DNA of 64,000 bases from an uncultured Propionivibrio sp. (GCF_963666255.1 NZ_OY762656.1:806001-870000), one strand, 5' to 3'; shown: positions 43,457 through 53,797, numbered from the stretch's first letter. Notes: generated from the letters alone by a model not told the origin. Numbers and translations are program-made.

Positions 43457-45535
43457 ATGACCCGAAAAACCTTTACGCTCTTCGATACGAAACTGGCTGT
43501 TCCAGCGATTGCCGATGCCTTTCGCAAGCTCAATCCGGCCGTACAGTGGCGCAATCCGGTGATGTTCGTCGTCTATATCGGCAGCCTGCTGACGACTGTT
43601 CTCTGGATTCAGGCACTCGGCGGAAAAGGAGAGGCGCCCGCCGGATTCATTCTCGCCATTACGCTGTGGCTTTGGTTTACCGTGCTCTTCGCCAATTTTG
43701 CCGAAGCGCTGGCCGAAGGGCGCAGCAAAGCCCAAGCAGCGTCATTGCGCGGGCTAAAGAAGGAAACCTGGGCGAAGAAACTCGTCGAACCAAGACTCGA
43801 CGCCAAATGGCAGATGATCCCTGCCGCCGATCTGCGCAAAGGCGACATCCTTCTCGTTGCCGCGCATGAATTCATCCCGGCAGACGGCGAGGTAATCGAA
43901 GGTGTCGCCTCGGTGGATGAATCGGCGATCACCGGCGAATCGGCGCCAGTCATCCGCGAGTCCGGAGGCGACTTCTCCTCGGTCACTGGCGGCACGCGCG
44001 TTCTATCCGACTGGATTATCGTGCGCGTTACCGTCAATCCCGGTGAAACCTTCGTCGATCGCATGATCGCCATGGTGGAGAATGCCAAGCGTCAGAAGAC
44101 ACCGAACGAGATTGCACTGACCATCCTGCTCGTTGCGCTGACGATTGTCTTCCTCGTGGTGACGGTCACGCTCTTGCCGTTCTCGATTTTCAGCGTCGAT
44201 ATTGCCCAGGCGGGGACGCCTGTGTCCATCACCGTGTTGATTGCGCTGCTCGTCTGCCTGATCCCGACGACCATCGCCGGGTTGCTCTCGGCCATCGGCG
44301 TTGCCGGCATGAGCAGGATGATGCAGGCGAACGTCATCGCGACTTCCGGTCGAGCCGTGGAAGCGGCTGGTGACGTTGACGTGCTGCTGCTCGACAAAAC
44401 GGGAACCATCACGCTCGGCAATCGCCAGGCCTCGGCTTTCTTGCCGGCCGATGGGGTCGCCGAAGCCGATCTCGCCGATGCGGCACAGCTTTCCTCGCTG
44501 GCCGACGAAACGCCGGAAGGGCGCAGTATTGTCGTTCTCGCCAAGCAGCGTTTTCAGTTACGCGAACGTGATATTCGCGCGCTCAATGCCCGTTTTGTGC
44601 ACTTCACGGCGCAGACCCGCATGAGCGGGGTTGATCTGGGTGAACGCCAGATTCGCAAGGGCGCAGCAGAGGCGGTTCGTGCCTTTGTTGAAGCCGAGGG
44701 CGGCCATTTCCCAAAATCTCTGAGCAGCAAGGTCGATGATGTCGCCCGTCGTGGGAGTACGCCACTGGTAGTCGCCGAATCGAACAACGGCAAGGTGCGC
44801 GTTCTGGGTGTCATCGAACTGAAAGACATCGTCAAGGGCGGAATCAGGGAGCGTTTCGCCGAATTGCGCAAGATGGGCATCAAGACGGTCATGGTTACGG
44901 GCGACAATCGCATGACCGCTGCTGCCATTGCCGCCGAGGCTGGCGTCGACGACTTTCTCGCCGAGGCCACACCGGAGGCCAAGCTCAAGCTGATCCGGCA
45001 GTATCAGTCCGAGGGGCGCCTGGTGGCGATGACCGGCGACGGCACTAACGATGCGCCTGCACTGGCGCAGGCCGATGTTGCCGTAGCCATGAACAGCGGT
45101 ACGCAGGCCGCCAAGGAAGCCGGCAACATGGTCGACCTGGATTCCAACCCGACCAAGCTGATCGAGGTCGTGGAAACCGGCAAGCAGATGTTGATGACGC
45201 GAGGTTCGCTGACGACATTCTCGATCGCCAACGACATCGCCAAATACTTCGCGATTATCCCGGCAGCGTTCGTCAGCACCTACCCACAACTCTCGGCACT
45301 CAACGTCATGGGCTTGGCGAGTCCGTCATCGGCGATCCTCTCGGCTGTCATTTTCAACGCCCTGATTATCGTCTTCCTCATTCCACTGGCGCTCAAGGGC
45401 GTCAAGTACCGCCCCCTTGGTGCAGCAACCCTGCTCCGCCAGAACATGGCCATCTATGGCCTTGGCGGCATCGTTGCACCTTTTGTCGGCATCAAGCTGA
45501 TCGACATGCTGATTGCCGCCGCAGGCATGGCCTGA
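43457..45535 (+). CDS. kdpB: K+-transporting ATPase subunit B (P-type ATPase)
   Basis: KdpB hydrolyses ATP to drive K+ uptake. The 692-residue protein has the actuator motif ITGESAPV near 158, the phosphorylation site [12 protein letters not shown] near 313, the nucleotide-binding region and [20 protein letters not shown] near 520, plus seven membrane helices. GGAGG stands a few bases before the ATG. All catalytic residues are present. Confidence 0.97.
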   Translation: MTRKTFTLFDTKLAVPAIADAFRKLNPAVQWRNPVMFVVYIGSLLTTVLWIQALGGKGEAPAGFILAITLWLWFTVLFANFAEALAEGRSKAQAASLRGLKKETWAKKLVEPRLDAKWQMIPAADLRKGDILLVAAHEFIPADGEVIEGVASVDESAITGESAPVIRESGGDFSSVTGGTRVLSDWIIVRVTVNPGETFVDRMIAMVENAKRQKTPNEIALTILLVALTIVFLVVTVTLLPFSIFSVDIAQAGTPVSITVLIALLVCLIPTTIAGLLSAIGVAGMSRMMQANVIATSGRAVEAAGDVDVLLLDKTGTITLGNRQASAFLPADGVAEADLADAAQLSSLADETPEGRSIVVLAKQRFQLRERDIRALNARFVHFTAQTRMSGVDLGERQIRKGAAEAVRAFVEAEGGHFPKSLSSKVDDVARRGSTPLVVAESNNGKVRVLGVIELKDIVKGGIRERFAELRKMGIKTVMVTGDNRMTAAAIAAEAGVDDFLAEATPEAKLKLIRQYQSEGRLVAMTGDGTNDAPALAQADVAVAMNSGTQAAKEAGNMVDLDSNPTKLIEVVETGKQMLMTRGSLTTFSIANDIAKYFAIIPAAFVSTYPQLSALNVMGLASPSSAILSAVIFNALIIVFLIPLALKGVKYRPLGAATLLRQNMAIYGLGGIVAPFVGIKLIDMLIAAAGMA

Positions 45536-45549
45536 GAAGGAGAGAATTC

Positions 45550-46125
45550 ATGAAAACCCTGTTACGTCCCGCCATTAGCCTCTTCATCGTGCTTAGCGTC
45601 GTTACCGGCCTGGTCTATCCACTCCTTGTCACGGGTATCGCCCAGCTTGCCTTTCCCTTTCAGGCAGGCGGCAGCTTGATCGTTAAGGAAGGAAAGACGG
45701 TGGGTTCCAGCTTGATCGGTCAGAACTTCGGCGACCCGAAATATTTCTGGGGGCGTCCGTCGGCAACCGCCCCGATGCCGTACAACGCATCAGCCTCGGG
45801 CGGTTCCAACCAGGGGCCGCTCAATCCAGCCTTGGTCGATGCGGTGAAAGGACGAATCGAAGCCTTGAAGGCGGCAGATCCGACAAATACGAAGTCGATT
45901 CCCGCTGATCTGGTTACGGCCTCTGGCAGTGGTCTTGACCCACACATCAGTCCGCTCGCTGCCGAGTACCAAATTGAACGTGTGGCTCGTTCACGTCAGC
46001 TTGACCCAGCCCAACTCAAAAGACTCGTGGCGCAATATACCGAAGGACGCCAGTGGGGTATCTTTGGGGAGCTTCGAGTGAATGTACTTGAACTGAATAT
46101 CGCGCTTGATTCTTCTCGTAAATAA
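45550..46125 (+). CDS. kdpC: K+-transporting ATPase subunit C
   Basis: KdpC is the single-helix subunit that assists K+ or ATP binding by KdpB. The 191-residue product has the N-terminal membrane helix ([20 protein letters not shown]), [31 protein letters not shown] and the C-terminal [19 protein letters not shown], all family motifs. AGGAGA lies 8 nt ahead of the ATG. Confidence 0.96.
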   Translation: MKTLLRPAISLFIVLSVVTGLVYPLLVTGIAQLAFPFQAGGSLIVKEGKTVGSSLIGQNFGDPKYFWGRPSATAPMPYNASASGGSNQGPLNPALVDAVKGRIEALKAADPTNTKSIPADLVTASGSGLDPHISPLAAEYQIERVARSRQLDPAQLKRLVAQYTEGRQWGIFGELRVNVLELNIALDSSRK

Positions 46126-46140
46126 CTGGAGCAAACACTC

Positions 46141-46986
46141 GTGAAAAGAATATTGACCCTCCCAGCCTCGCTAACTCTGCTGGCTTTGATTTCTGCCTTT
46201 GCCGCTCCGGCAATGGCTCAGACGCCCCCGGCAGCGCCCGAAGCGGCGCCGGTTTCCGCACCGCTAACGGCAAACATCGGGCTGTTTTCGAGCTACCGGT
46301 TCCGCGGCATTGACCAGACTTACGGTAAGCCGGCGCTGCAAGGCGGTTTTGATTATGCACATGACAGTGGCTTTTATGTCGGTAACTGGAACTCGAACGT
46401 GAGTTCGGGCGCCGGCTATCCCGGCGGCAATCTGGAAATGGATTTTTACGGTGGTTTCAAGAAAGCCTTCGGTGACTTTGGCATCGATGTCGGCGCGCTC
46501 TATTACTACTATCCCGGTTCGGAAGCCCGCCCGGTATCGGGGAGCAGGAACTCCGGTACGGTCGACAACAAGGAACTCTACATCGCCGGTTCGTGGAAGA
46601 CGATCAGCCTCAAGTGGTCGTATGCACTGGATGACTACTTTGCCGCGCGAGGTACGAATGGCGAGCGGACACGAGGTTCCAATTATCTCGACCTGACCGG
46701 AACCCATGACCTGGGTAGCGGCTGGGGTGTGGTTGGACACGTCGGCCACCTCGACTTCAAGAACTACACCAACGGCAGCTATACCGACTGGAAGCTCGGT
46801 GTCACCAAGGACCTCAGTGGCTGGGTGCTCGGTTTGTCGTACATCGACACCAGCGCCAAGGGTAGCTGCGCAACAACTCAGCCGTACTGCCTGTCGAATT
46901 CCATGTCGGATACTGGCACGCTGGGCTCCAAGTCCAGGGATGCAGGCAAGGCGACGGCGGTCTTGTCGATCAGCCGGACGTTCTGA
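46141..46986 (+). CDS. TorF-family putative porin
   Basis: The product has a signal peptide (residues 1-27, cleavage after AMAQ region) and a proline/alanine linker. An outer-membrane beta-barrel pattern follows, starting NIGLFSSYRFRGIDQTYGKP with alternating aromatic strands and ending in a C-terminal phenylalanine (SISRTF), the usual outer-membrane insertion signal. The family (Gcw_chp/TorF) is described as putative porin. It starts with GTG 46141, 15 nt after kdpC and 24 nt before kdpD, so it is inside the kdp operon and may let K+ or counter-ions through the outer membrane during potassium starvation. Confidence 0.85.
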   Translation: MKRILTLPASLTLLALISAFAAPAMAQTPPAAPEAAPVSAPLTANIGLFSSYRFRGIDQTYGKPALQGGFDYAHDSGFYVGNWNSNVSSGAGYPGGNLEMDFYGGFKKAFGDFGIDVGALYYYYPGSEARPVSGSRNSGTVDNKELYIAGSWKTISLKWSYALDDYFAARGTNGERTRGSNYLDLTGTHDLGSGWGVVGHVGHLDFKNYTNGSYTDWKLGVTKDLSGWVLGLSYIDTSAKGSCATTQPYCLSNSMSDTGTLGSKSRDAGKATAVLSISRTF

Positions 46987-47010
46987 ATATCTGACCAATA
47001 GAAAACGAGC

Positions 47011-49701
47011 ATGGATATCGAACGTCCCGATCCCGACAAGCTGCTTGACCAAGTCCACGCGGAAGAGGCGAAAGCGCGCCGAGGAAAACTAAAGATCTTC
47101 TTCGGCGCATCGGCTGGCGTGGGCAAGACCTACGCGATGCTTGGCGATGCGCGACAGCAGTTGCTGAACGGGGTCGATGTTGTCATCGGCGTGGTCGAAA
47201 CGCATGGACGTACAGAGACCGAGGCGATGGCCGATGGCATTGATCGCTTGCCATTGAGTGACGTGCCTTATCGCGGACATGTACTCAAGGAGTTCGACCT
47301 TGACGCGGCCCTTGCGCGTAGACCGGCCATCATCCTGATGGATGAACTGGCGCACTCCAACGTTGCCGGGTCACGTCACCCGAAGCGCTGGCAGGATGTG
47401 CAGGAACTGCTCGATGTGGGCGTTAATGTCTACTCGACGATCAACGTGCAGCACCTCGAAAGCCTGAACGATATTGTCAGCGGCATTACCGGCATTCACG
47501 TATGGGAGACAGTTCCTGATCGCGTCTTCGACGATGCCGACGAGGTGGTCGTGGTTGACTTTCCGCCGGACGAGCTGCTCGAACGCCTGCGTCAGGGAAA
47601 GGTCTATCTCCCAGAACAGGCGCGAACCGCGTCGAAGAATTTCTTCCGCAAGGGAAATCTTCTTGCCCTGCGCGAACTCGCCCTGCGCCGGACAGCGAAC
47701 CGTGTCGATGATGAAATGCAACATTATCGGCGCCGCAGTTCGACGGCGCCGGTGTGGCCGACGCGGGAGTCGCTGTTAGCATGCATCGATTCGGGCGAGC
47801 GTGGAGAAAAGATTGTGCGCAGTTGCGCCCGCCTGGCGGCCCAATTCGACGTGCCGTGGCATGCCGTTCACGTGGAGACGCAAAGCGGCTACCCGGATGA
47901 AAAGCAGCGTCAGTCGATGCTGCGCGTCCTCAAGCTTGCCCAGGATCTCGGTGCAACCACCACGACGCTGTCGGCGCCCGAGGCCGCGCCAGCGTTGGTG
48001 CGCTACGCACGCGAACACAATCTGTCGCGCCTGGTCATGGGGCGATCGCATCGGCGTTGGCGCTGGCCATGGCGGAAGACCATCGGCGAAGCGGTTGAAG
48101 CGGAAGCGAGCGATTTGGATATCCTGCGGGTTGCACTGCCACGCAAGACCAAATCAGAAGGCGATGGCACGAACAAACCGCGCCGTCGAGACGCGCCTGT
48201 GCGCTGGAAAGGCTACGCGGCGGCGATCGCTATCTGCGCTGTAACGGCTTTGCTGGCGACCCCTCTGCTAGGCATGATCGAACTGACCAACATCGTCATG
48301 CTGTTCCTGCTCGCGGTGGTCGTTGTGGCGCTTGTGTTCGGGCGTGGCCCGGCGGTACTCGCCGCTTTTGTTGGCGTCGGCTTGTTCGACTTTTTTTTCG
48401 TTCCTCCCCGTTTTTCCTTCGCGGTCAGCGATATCCAGTACCTGATGACGTTCGCGGTCATGCTGGTGGTTGCCCTTGTCGTCGGGCAATTGACGGCCGG
48501 GTTGCGTGTTCAGGTGGCTGCGGTAACGGAGCGCGAACGACGCGTCCGGGCGCTGTACGAGATGTCACGCGAGCTTTCGGCAACCCTCTTGCCCGAGCAG
48601 GTCGCCGAGATTGGCGCTCGATTCCTCGCAACCGAATTAAGTGTGCCTTCGGCACTGCTCATCGCTGACGACGCCGACCGGCTTCGGGCTGTCGCCGGTG
48701 CGACTACCGATGTCGACATGGGAGTGGCTCAGTGGTCCTTTGAGCGAGGCGTTGCGGCAGGCCGTGGGACGGATACGCTGCCAGCTAGCAAATGTCTGGT
48801 ACTGCCACTCAAGGCCACGATGCGGTTACGGGGCGTGCTTGCTGTGGAACCCGCCGGCAGTGGTCTGCTTGATCCGGAACACAGGCGAGTCCTAGACACC
48901 TGCGCCTCGCTGATGGCGATATCCATCGAGCGCATTCATTATTTCGATATTGCGCAAAAAACGATGGTGCAGATGGAATCCGAGCGCCTTCGTAACTCGC
49001 TGTTGTCGGCCATTTCGCATGATTTGCGGACACCGCTTGCCTCGTTGGTCGGTCTCGCCGATACGTTACAGATGATCCAGCCTGTGCCGATGGGGCAGCA
49101 GGCCGAGGTCATCCAGGCAATGCGCAATTCGGCAATGCGGATGAATGCTTTGGTTGGCAACCTGCTTGATATGGCGCGTCTTGAGTCAGGGGCTGTTCAG
49201 TTGAACCGGCAATGGCAACCGCTGGAAGAAGTGGTCGGGAGTGCCTTGGGCGCCTGTTCTTCACTCCTCGACGGGCGTCCGATAAAGGCTGACCTGCCGG
49301 ACGATTTGCCTCTGCTACAGTTCGATACGGTATTGATGGAGCGCGTGCTGGCAAACGTGTTGGAGAACGCCTGCAAATACACCCCGGAGGGATCGGCGAT
49401 CGACATTCACGCGCATGCCGAAACCGATAGCGTGGTCCTGCGCATTGACGACCACGGTCCGGGCTTGCCAGCAGGACGCGAAGAGGCCATTTTCGACAAG
49501 TTCGAACGTGGGCAGCGGGAAAGCGCGACACCTGGCGTCGGTTTGGGCTTGGCTATTTGCCGCGCGATAGTGCAGGCACATGGCGGAACGATTCGGGGTG
49601 AAACGCGCAAGGAAGGCGGAGCCAGTTTTGTCATCACGCTACCACGCGGCAAGCCTCCCCTTGATAACGGTGCAAATGAATTACCGAACGAGAATCCATG
49701 A
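47011..49701 (+). CDS. kdpD: Potassium-sensing histidine kinase KdpD
   Basis: KdpD senses low K+ or ionic stress and phosphorylates KdpE. The 896-residue protein has the KdpD domain with Walker-like GASAGVGKTYAML near 31 and DELAHSNVAGSRHPKRW near 111. It continues with a universal-stress-like domain (about 250-370), four membrane helices (about 395-500, including DFFFVPPRFSFAV), a GAF domain, the phosphoacceptor site SAISHDLRTPLASL near 670 and an ATPase domain (NVLENACKYTPEG, DHGPGLP, GVGLGLAICRAIV). The stop overlaps kdpE as ATGA. Confidence 0.96.
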   Translation: MDIERPDPDKLLDQVHAEEAKARRGKLKIFFGASAGVGKTYAMLGDARQQLLNGVDVVIGVVETHGRTETEAMADGIDRLPLSDVPYRGHVLKEFDLDAALARRPAIILMDELAHSNVAGSRHPKRWQDVQELLDVGVNVYSTINVQHLESLNDIVSGITGIHVWETVPDRVFDDADEVVVVDFPPDELLERLRQGKVYLPEQARTASKNFFRKGNLLALRELALRRTANRVDDEMQHYRRRSSTAPVWPTRESLLACIDSGERGEKIVRSCARLAAQFDVPWHAVHVETQSGYPDEKQRQSMLRVLKLAQDLGATTTTLSAPEAAPALVRYAREHNLSRLVMGRSHRRWRWPWRKTIGEAVEAEASDLDILRVALPRKTKSEGDGTNKPRRRDAPVRWKGYAAAIAICAVTALLATPLLGMIELTNIVMLFLLAVVVVALVFGRGPAVLAAFVGVGLFDFFFVPPRFSFAVSDIQYLMTFAVMLVVALVVGQLTAGLRVQVAAVTERERRVRALYEMSRELSATLLPEQVAEIGARFLATELSVPSALLIADDADRLRAVAGATTDVDMGVAQWSFERGVAAGRGTDTLPASKCLVLPLKATMRLRGVLAVEPAGSGLLDPEHRRVLDTCASLMAISIERIHYFDIAQKTMVQMESERLRNSLLSAISHDLRTPLASLVGLADTLQMIQPVPMGQQAEVIQAMRNSAMRMNALVGNLLDMARLESGAVQLNRQWQPLEEVVGSALGACSSLLDGRPIKADLPDDLPLLQFDTVLMERVLANVLENACKYTPEGSAIDIHAHAETDSVVLRIDDHGPGLPAGREEAIFDKFERGQRESATPGVGLGLAICRAIVQAHGGTIRGETRKEGGASFVITLPRGKPPLDNGANELPNENP

Positions 49702-50387
49702 GCGAAAACAAGACACGGGTATTGATAGTCGAGGACGAGGAGACCATCCGCCGTTTCGTCCGCATGGCGCTCGAAAGCGAAGGATACGAAGCCTATGAAG
49801 CCGATACCATGAAGCGTGGCTTGATTGAAGCAGGCACGCGGCGGCCGGAACTCGTTATTCTCGATCTTGGCTTGCCAGATGGTGATGGAGTCGATTTAAT
49901 TCGTGAATTGCGCGCTTGGTCTGCGATGCCCGTGATTGTTCTTTCAGCGCGCAGTGCCGAGAACGACAAGATTGCCGCGCTTGATGCCGGTGCAGACGAT
50001 TATCTCGTCAAACCCTTTGGGGCCGGCGAACTACTTGCACGCGTACGCTCTCAAATGCGGCGCAGCGCCTATTCGGACGCAGGGCAGCCGCTGGTAAGTT
50101 TCAGCGATATCACCATTGATCTGTCTCGTCGCTTGGTAAAGCGCAACAATGAGCCACTGCACCTTACACCGATCGAGTATCGGCTACTAACCTGTTTGGC
50201 TGCCCAACCAGATCGGGTGATCACGCATCGGCAGTTGCTCACCAGTGTTTGGGGGCCGGGTCACATGGAAGACTTGCATTACGTTCGGGTTCACATGGCC
50301 AACCTGCGCAAGAAAATCGAACACGACGCATCGATGCCTAAACATATCATCACAGAATCAGGAATTGGCTATCGCTTCGTCCTGTAG
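49698..50387 (+). CDS. kdpE: Response regulator KdpE
   Basis: KdpE is the OmpR-type activator of kdpFABC. The receiver domain has VEDEETIRR near residue 10, the phosphorylation aspartate in LVILDLGLPDGDG (about 53), the switch threonine/serine in IVLSARS and lysine in DYLVKPFG. The winged-helix output domain ends with VRVHMANLRKKIEHD and GIGYRFVL. It is the last gene of the kdp operon. Confidence 0.96.
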   Translation: MSENKTRVLIVEDEETIRRFVRMALESEGYEAYEADTMKRGLIEAGTRRPELVILDLGLPDGDGVDLIRELRAWSAMPVIVLSARSAENDKIAALDAGADDYLVKPFGAGELLARVRSQMRRSAYSDAGQPLVSFSDITIDLSRRLVKRNNEPLHLTPIEYRLLTCLAAQPDRVITHRQLLTSVWGPGHMEDLHYVRVHMANLRKKIEHDASMPKHIITESGIGYRFVL

Positions 50388-50633
50388 GGAGAACTCGACC
50401 ACACGAGGCCTGCCCGGAGTATTACGCAAACTGGCCGCTATCCTTGACGGACTGGCAGGCCCCCGAATCGACGTGACGAACACCGACCGATCTTGCCAAC
50501 CGTGCCATCCCTGTCTCGAGAATAGGAACTCGAATTTGATTTACGTCGTGGCCTGATTCTGCACGGAGGCGAGTCGCACAAAGAACTCAAGGAATAACGC
50601 CAAGAAATCTTGCCAATTTAGGATTTCGCGGCT

Positions 50634-50837
50634 TTATTGCCCTTCTGATTCAAGCGTAAAACTTTCTTTTTCTCTTTCCCAAATCTCGTTCAGACAATCA
50701 ATAATTTTGTTTTCGCCCGGCGCGAAATCGGGGAGTGGTCGATCTTCCCAAAAGTATTCCAAAATCTTCTCAATCCCGAACTCTTCCTTTTGCATGGTTT
50801 CAAGGTTACGCACCCGCTTTTTTTGCGAATCGCTCAT
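50634..50837 (-). CDS. Unknown 67-residue acidic protein
   Basis: A small charged protein (NLETMQKEEFGIEKILEYFW and an acidic end) without recognised motifs. Its ATG overlaps the stop of the upstream DUF5681 gene, so the two form one minus-strand unit. It may be a partner of that protein. GC content is low, as in the rest of this patch. Confidence 0.55.
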   Translation of the reverse strand: MSDSQKKRVRNLETMQKEEFGIEKILEYFWEDRPLPDFAPGENKIIDCLNEIWEREKESFTLESEGQ

Positions 50838-51265
50838 GATTTCATCTCCTCAAGCAAGGTGATTCGTGCTTCCAATTCTTGAGTTTCAAGTGCCTTTCGG
50901 CGCGTTTCGACGATACCTGCAAGCGTCGTGGCCTCACCGGGCAGCAGCGTTCCATTACCGACAGCTTCCAAGATGATTTGCTGGGCCTGACTGATCCCTT
51001 CTGCCGTCGCGGTATCGGGCAATGAAAGGTCAATTGGGCGCTCCCGGATCGGAGGTGCAAGACGCTCTATTACGAGTCTCGCAGCGGCCAAGTCGCCGCC
51101 TTTCGCGGCTTCAACGATAACTTTGGCGATTTCTGCCGCACCGTCCTCAAGAAGCCCCATGACAAGGCGTGTTGCGTAATTGCGAGCGCCACGCGGCTTG
51201 CCTTTTGGATTACCACTTTGCCCTTTTTTCCACGCGGTTGTCGGTGTTCGACGGTCTTTGTTCAT
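50834..51265 (-). CDS. DUF5681-domain protein
   Basis: The N-terminal signature AWKKGQSGNPKGKPRGARN near residues 11-29 defines DUF5681 proteins, which are common in phages and islands and look like terminase-small-subunit or DNA-binding accessory proteins. The remaining 110 residues are helical with many alanines and glutamates. The gene is the upstream one of a two-gene minus-strand unit, 420 bp divergent from the ParA gene. Phage origin is likely; the function is unknown. Confidence 0.7.
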   Translation of the reverse strand: MNKDRRTPTTAWKKGQSGNPKGKPRGARNYATRLVMGLLEDGAAEIAKVIVEAAKGGDLAAARLVIERLAPPIRERPIDLSLPDTATAEGISQAQQIILEAVGNGTLLPGEATTLAGIVETRRKALETQELEARITLLEEMKS

Positions 51266-51685
51266 TGTAAATTTCCCCTGAATTTTCAGGCGACCGTAAC
51301 TTCACGCGCCCGCCCATATTCTTGAAATGCAAATCCCTGCTCGTAATACGAAACTCGACCTATTCATCTCGATTGGCGATCAGTGACATTACTTGAGTCC
51401 GGGCGCATCCATTTTTTATAGGCCTCACAGCAGTCCTGGCCGTCACCAACTTCAACCCCTGTCTCTACAGACTGTACTGCGGTTGGGCTATTTTTATCTG
51501 TACTGTGTTGAACTAGGGAGTCGCGGGTTACCCGCGAGGTAGCCTCGGTGGCTCGATTCCCCGTTACCGCCATGGCTCTTCGATTTCCATTCGTAGTATT
51601 GGCGCCGCGCTTATACCGTTATTTTTGTCTCCCATGTATCCATAACCCCCCGTGTTACTTTGTCGGGGAGAATTAAGGTCAAGAT
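51266..51685. other. 420-bp divergent intergenic region
   Basis: I support no gene here. A 69-codon minus-strand frame (51364-51573) has no ribosome site or protein-like pattern. The region should contain back-to-back promoters for the DUF5681 and ParA genes; the AT-rich end (51600-51680) fits a promoter for ParA. Confidence 0.4.
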
Positions 51686-52702
51686 ATGAAGAGCATTGCA
51701 TTTTTCAACAATAAAGGTGGTGTTGGAAAAACCACTTTACTCTGCAATTTAGCTGGATATTTAGGAACCCGTAAAGATCTACGAATTTTGGTAATTGACG
51801 CAGACCCGCAAAGCAATGCAACTGCATATCTGCTTGATGAGGCAAAGATTGCAGAGATTTATAGCGGTGGACTCGAGAAGAGTCTTTACGGGTACTACGA
51901 GTCAGTGGAGCGAGGAAAGGGATATTCCGATGAAATTCCTTTTGTAACTAAGTCGCCTAGATTTTGCGTCGACTTACTCCCGGGCCATCCGCGTTTTGCA
52001 CTCCGAGAGGATTTGTTAGCACGTGACTGGTCAGAAACTCTTACCGGAAAAGATCGAGGGTTACAAACCACGTACGCTTTTAGGCATTTGTTAAACACAA
52101 TGGCGCCAAACTACGACCTTATCCTCGTTGATATGGGGCCATCCCTAGGTGCAATTAACAGGTCGATTTTGCTAGCAACCAATCATTTCTTGACCCCAAT
52201 GTCGGCGGATCTGTTTAGTTTAATGGCCGTTGAAAACATTCTCTTGTCGTTGGCGACTTGGAATAGTGACATCAACATGGGGCTTGGCTACTACCAAAAA
52301 AACAATCAGCAGGAATATGTCCTTGATGACGTCGAAGTTAAATGGTCGGTGTCCTTTCTCGGCTATGTCATGCAGCAATACAAGATGCAGACAATTGCCG
52401 GTAAGAAACGACCAGTTAAGGCCTACGATGAGATTATTAAAAGATTCCCTGATGAATTAGATGAACTCGAAAACCAATTTGGCCTTGGTGATATCGGAAG
52501 TGCAAAACTGGGGGAGTTTCCCTCGCTTTTCAGCTTGATTCCTATGTCGCAAACTGCTCATGCTCCTGTCTTTGGGCTTCAGGCGTCGGACGGGGTCGTG
52601 GGCGCACATTTTTCGATGGTTGACAGTGCCGCAACGATGTTCGAAGAAATATCAGTTCGTTTGCTTAAGCGACTGAGCATGTTTGAAGAGGCCCCGAAAT
52701 GA
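51686..52702 (+). CDS. ParA/MinD-family ATPase paired with SIR2 protein
   Basis: The 338-residue product begins MKSIAFFNNKGGVGKTTLLC, a deviant Walker A with both lysines. It continues with VIDADPQSNAT (Walker A' region, near 37) and LILVDMGPSLGAINRS (Walker B, near 145), so it is a complete ParA-type ATPase. It is larger than most plasmid ParA, with an insert around 195-270. No parB or centromere-like repeats follow; instead the SIR2-like gene starts in its stop (ATGA). That coupling and the AT-rich base composition suggest a two-gene defence system with ParA as regulator or sensor rather than plasmid partition. Confidence 0.88.
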   Translation: MKSIAFFNNKGGVGKTTLLCNLAGYLGTRKDLRILVIDADPQSNATAYLLDEAKIAEIYSGGLEKSLYGYYESVERGKGYSDEIPFVTKSPRFCVDLLPGHPRFALREDLLARDWSETLTGKDRGLQTTYAFRHLLNTMAPNYDLILVDMGPSLGAINRSILLATNHFLTPMSADLFSLMAVENILLSLATWNSDINMGLGYYQKNNQQEYVLDDVEVKWSVSFLGYVMQQYKMQTIAGKKRPVKAYDEIIKRFPDELDELENQFGLGDIGSAKLGEFPSLFSLIPMSQTAHAPVFGLQASDGVVGAHFSMVDSAATMFEEISVRLLKRLSMFEEAPK

Positions 52703-53562
52703 TCGATTGGCCAGACGAGTTGGTCAACGACCTTGTGAGTCAACGCGCAGTGTTATTCATCGGCTCAGGGGTATCAAGAAACTCTCGGGGAAATGACGGA
52801 AGACAACCCAAAGGATGGCATGACTTCCTAGTGCACGCGGCTAACTCTCTCAATATGACGAACGAGGTAGAGCCTTACCTTGGTCGAAGAGACTACCTAA
52901 CCGCACTGGACTTGATCCGTAATAAGATGACTAGAGATCAGTATTCTCGACTAGTGACAGAAGAATATCTGGAGCCTCAGTATGAGGACGCGCCAATACA
53001 TCACCATTTATACCGAATTGGGGCGAACATCGTTCTTTCTCCAAATTTCGACGCAATTTATGATATCTACTCTCGCCACAAGTCAAGAGGGACTGTACTT
53101 GTCAAACAGTATTATGACGATGGGTTAGCCAGATATATTAGGGGTGATCAACGTGTTGTGATTAAAATTCACGGCTCCGTGGACTCCCCAGAACACATGG
53201 TTTTTGGCAGAAAAGACTACGCGGAGGCACGTGTAAAACATAGCTGGTTCTACGACATTTTGCGCTCCCTGATTCTGACACATACCTTCATATTCATTGG
53301 TTGCGGAACCGATGATCCAGATATTCGACTTCTTCTTGAAGATGTTCATTTCAGTGCAGGGCATGCCCGCGAGCATTATTTTGTTGCCGCAAATGATGCA
53401 ATTGACGCCGGACTAAAAACCATATTGCACGAGTCAATGAACTTGAGGGTATTGGAATACAACGTAGACTCGAGTACTTTGAGTCACGCTGATCTGACAG
53501 AATCATTGCGTCAGTTGGCTGAAACGGTTGAGGTTAAACGTCCCGTATCTCCGATAGTTTAG
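52699..53562 (+). CDS. SIR2-like NADase-domain protein
   Basis: The 287-residue protein is a stand-alone SIR2-like domain: VLFIGSGVSRNSRGN near residue 18, NIVLSPNFDAIYD near 110 with the catalytic-type asparagine, KIHGSVDSP near 155 with the catalytic-type histidine, and FIFIGCGTDDPDIRLLL near 196. Related SIR2 domains in Thoeris, DSR and SIR2-HerA deplete NAD+ after phage sensing. There is no added sensor domain, so sensing is probably done by the ParA-like partner. A terminator follows at 53638. Confidence 0.88.
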   Translation: MIDWPDELVNDLVSQRAVLFIGSGVSRNSRGNDGRQPKGWHDFLVHAANSLNMTNEVEPYLGRRDYLTALDLIRNKMTRDQYSRLVTEEYLEPQYEDAPIHHHLYRIGANIVLSPNFDAIYDIYSRHKSRGTVLVKQYYDDGLARYIRGDQRVVIKIHGSVDSPEHMVFGRKDYAEARVKHSWFYDILRSLILTHTFIFIGCGTDDPDIRLLLEDVHFSAGHAREHYFVAANDAIDAGLKTILHESMNLRVLEYNVDSSTLSHADLTESLRQLAETVEVKRPVSPIV

Positions 53563-53637
53563 AGATGGGCGACAGAAATATGCATGAGCCAGCGCCCTGT
53601 TTCATCGCTCCGGGCGTGCCATGAAATCAAACAAAAA

Positions 53638-53661
53638 GACCGCCAACAAGGCGGTCTTTCT
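53638..53661 (+). terminator. Terminator of the ParA-SIR2 operon
   Basis: GACCGCC (53638-53644) pairs perfectly with GGCGGTC (53650-53656), loop AACAA, followed by TTTCT. An AAAAA run precedes it, so it could also act on the minus strand. Confidence 0.8.
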
Positions 53662-53797
53662 ATCTTGCGTGAAAAACTTGTAGCAATCCACGCCGGACTT
53701 ATTCAGACTAAAGTCCAGAAAGCCGACATGTTTTCGGCATATCGGCCTACCGTAAAATCGTCCCCAAACAGCGTCCAGATAATTGAGCAAGATTCCT

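Noticed and set aside
51364-51573. Minus-strand frame of 69 codons between DUF5681 and ParA genes
   Set aside because: No ribosome site, no recognisable domain and a composition rich in T, S and R; not supportable.
51686-52702. Plasmid partition locus
   Set aside because: The ParA-like gene has no parB or iteron/centromere repeats nearby and is coupled to a SIR2 gene.
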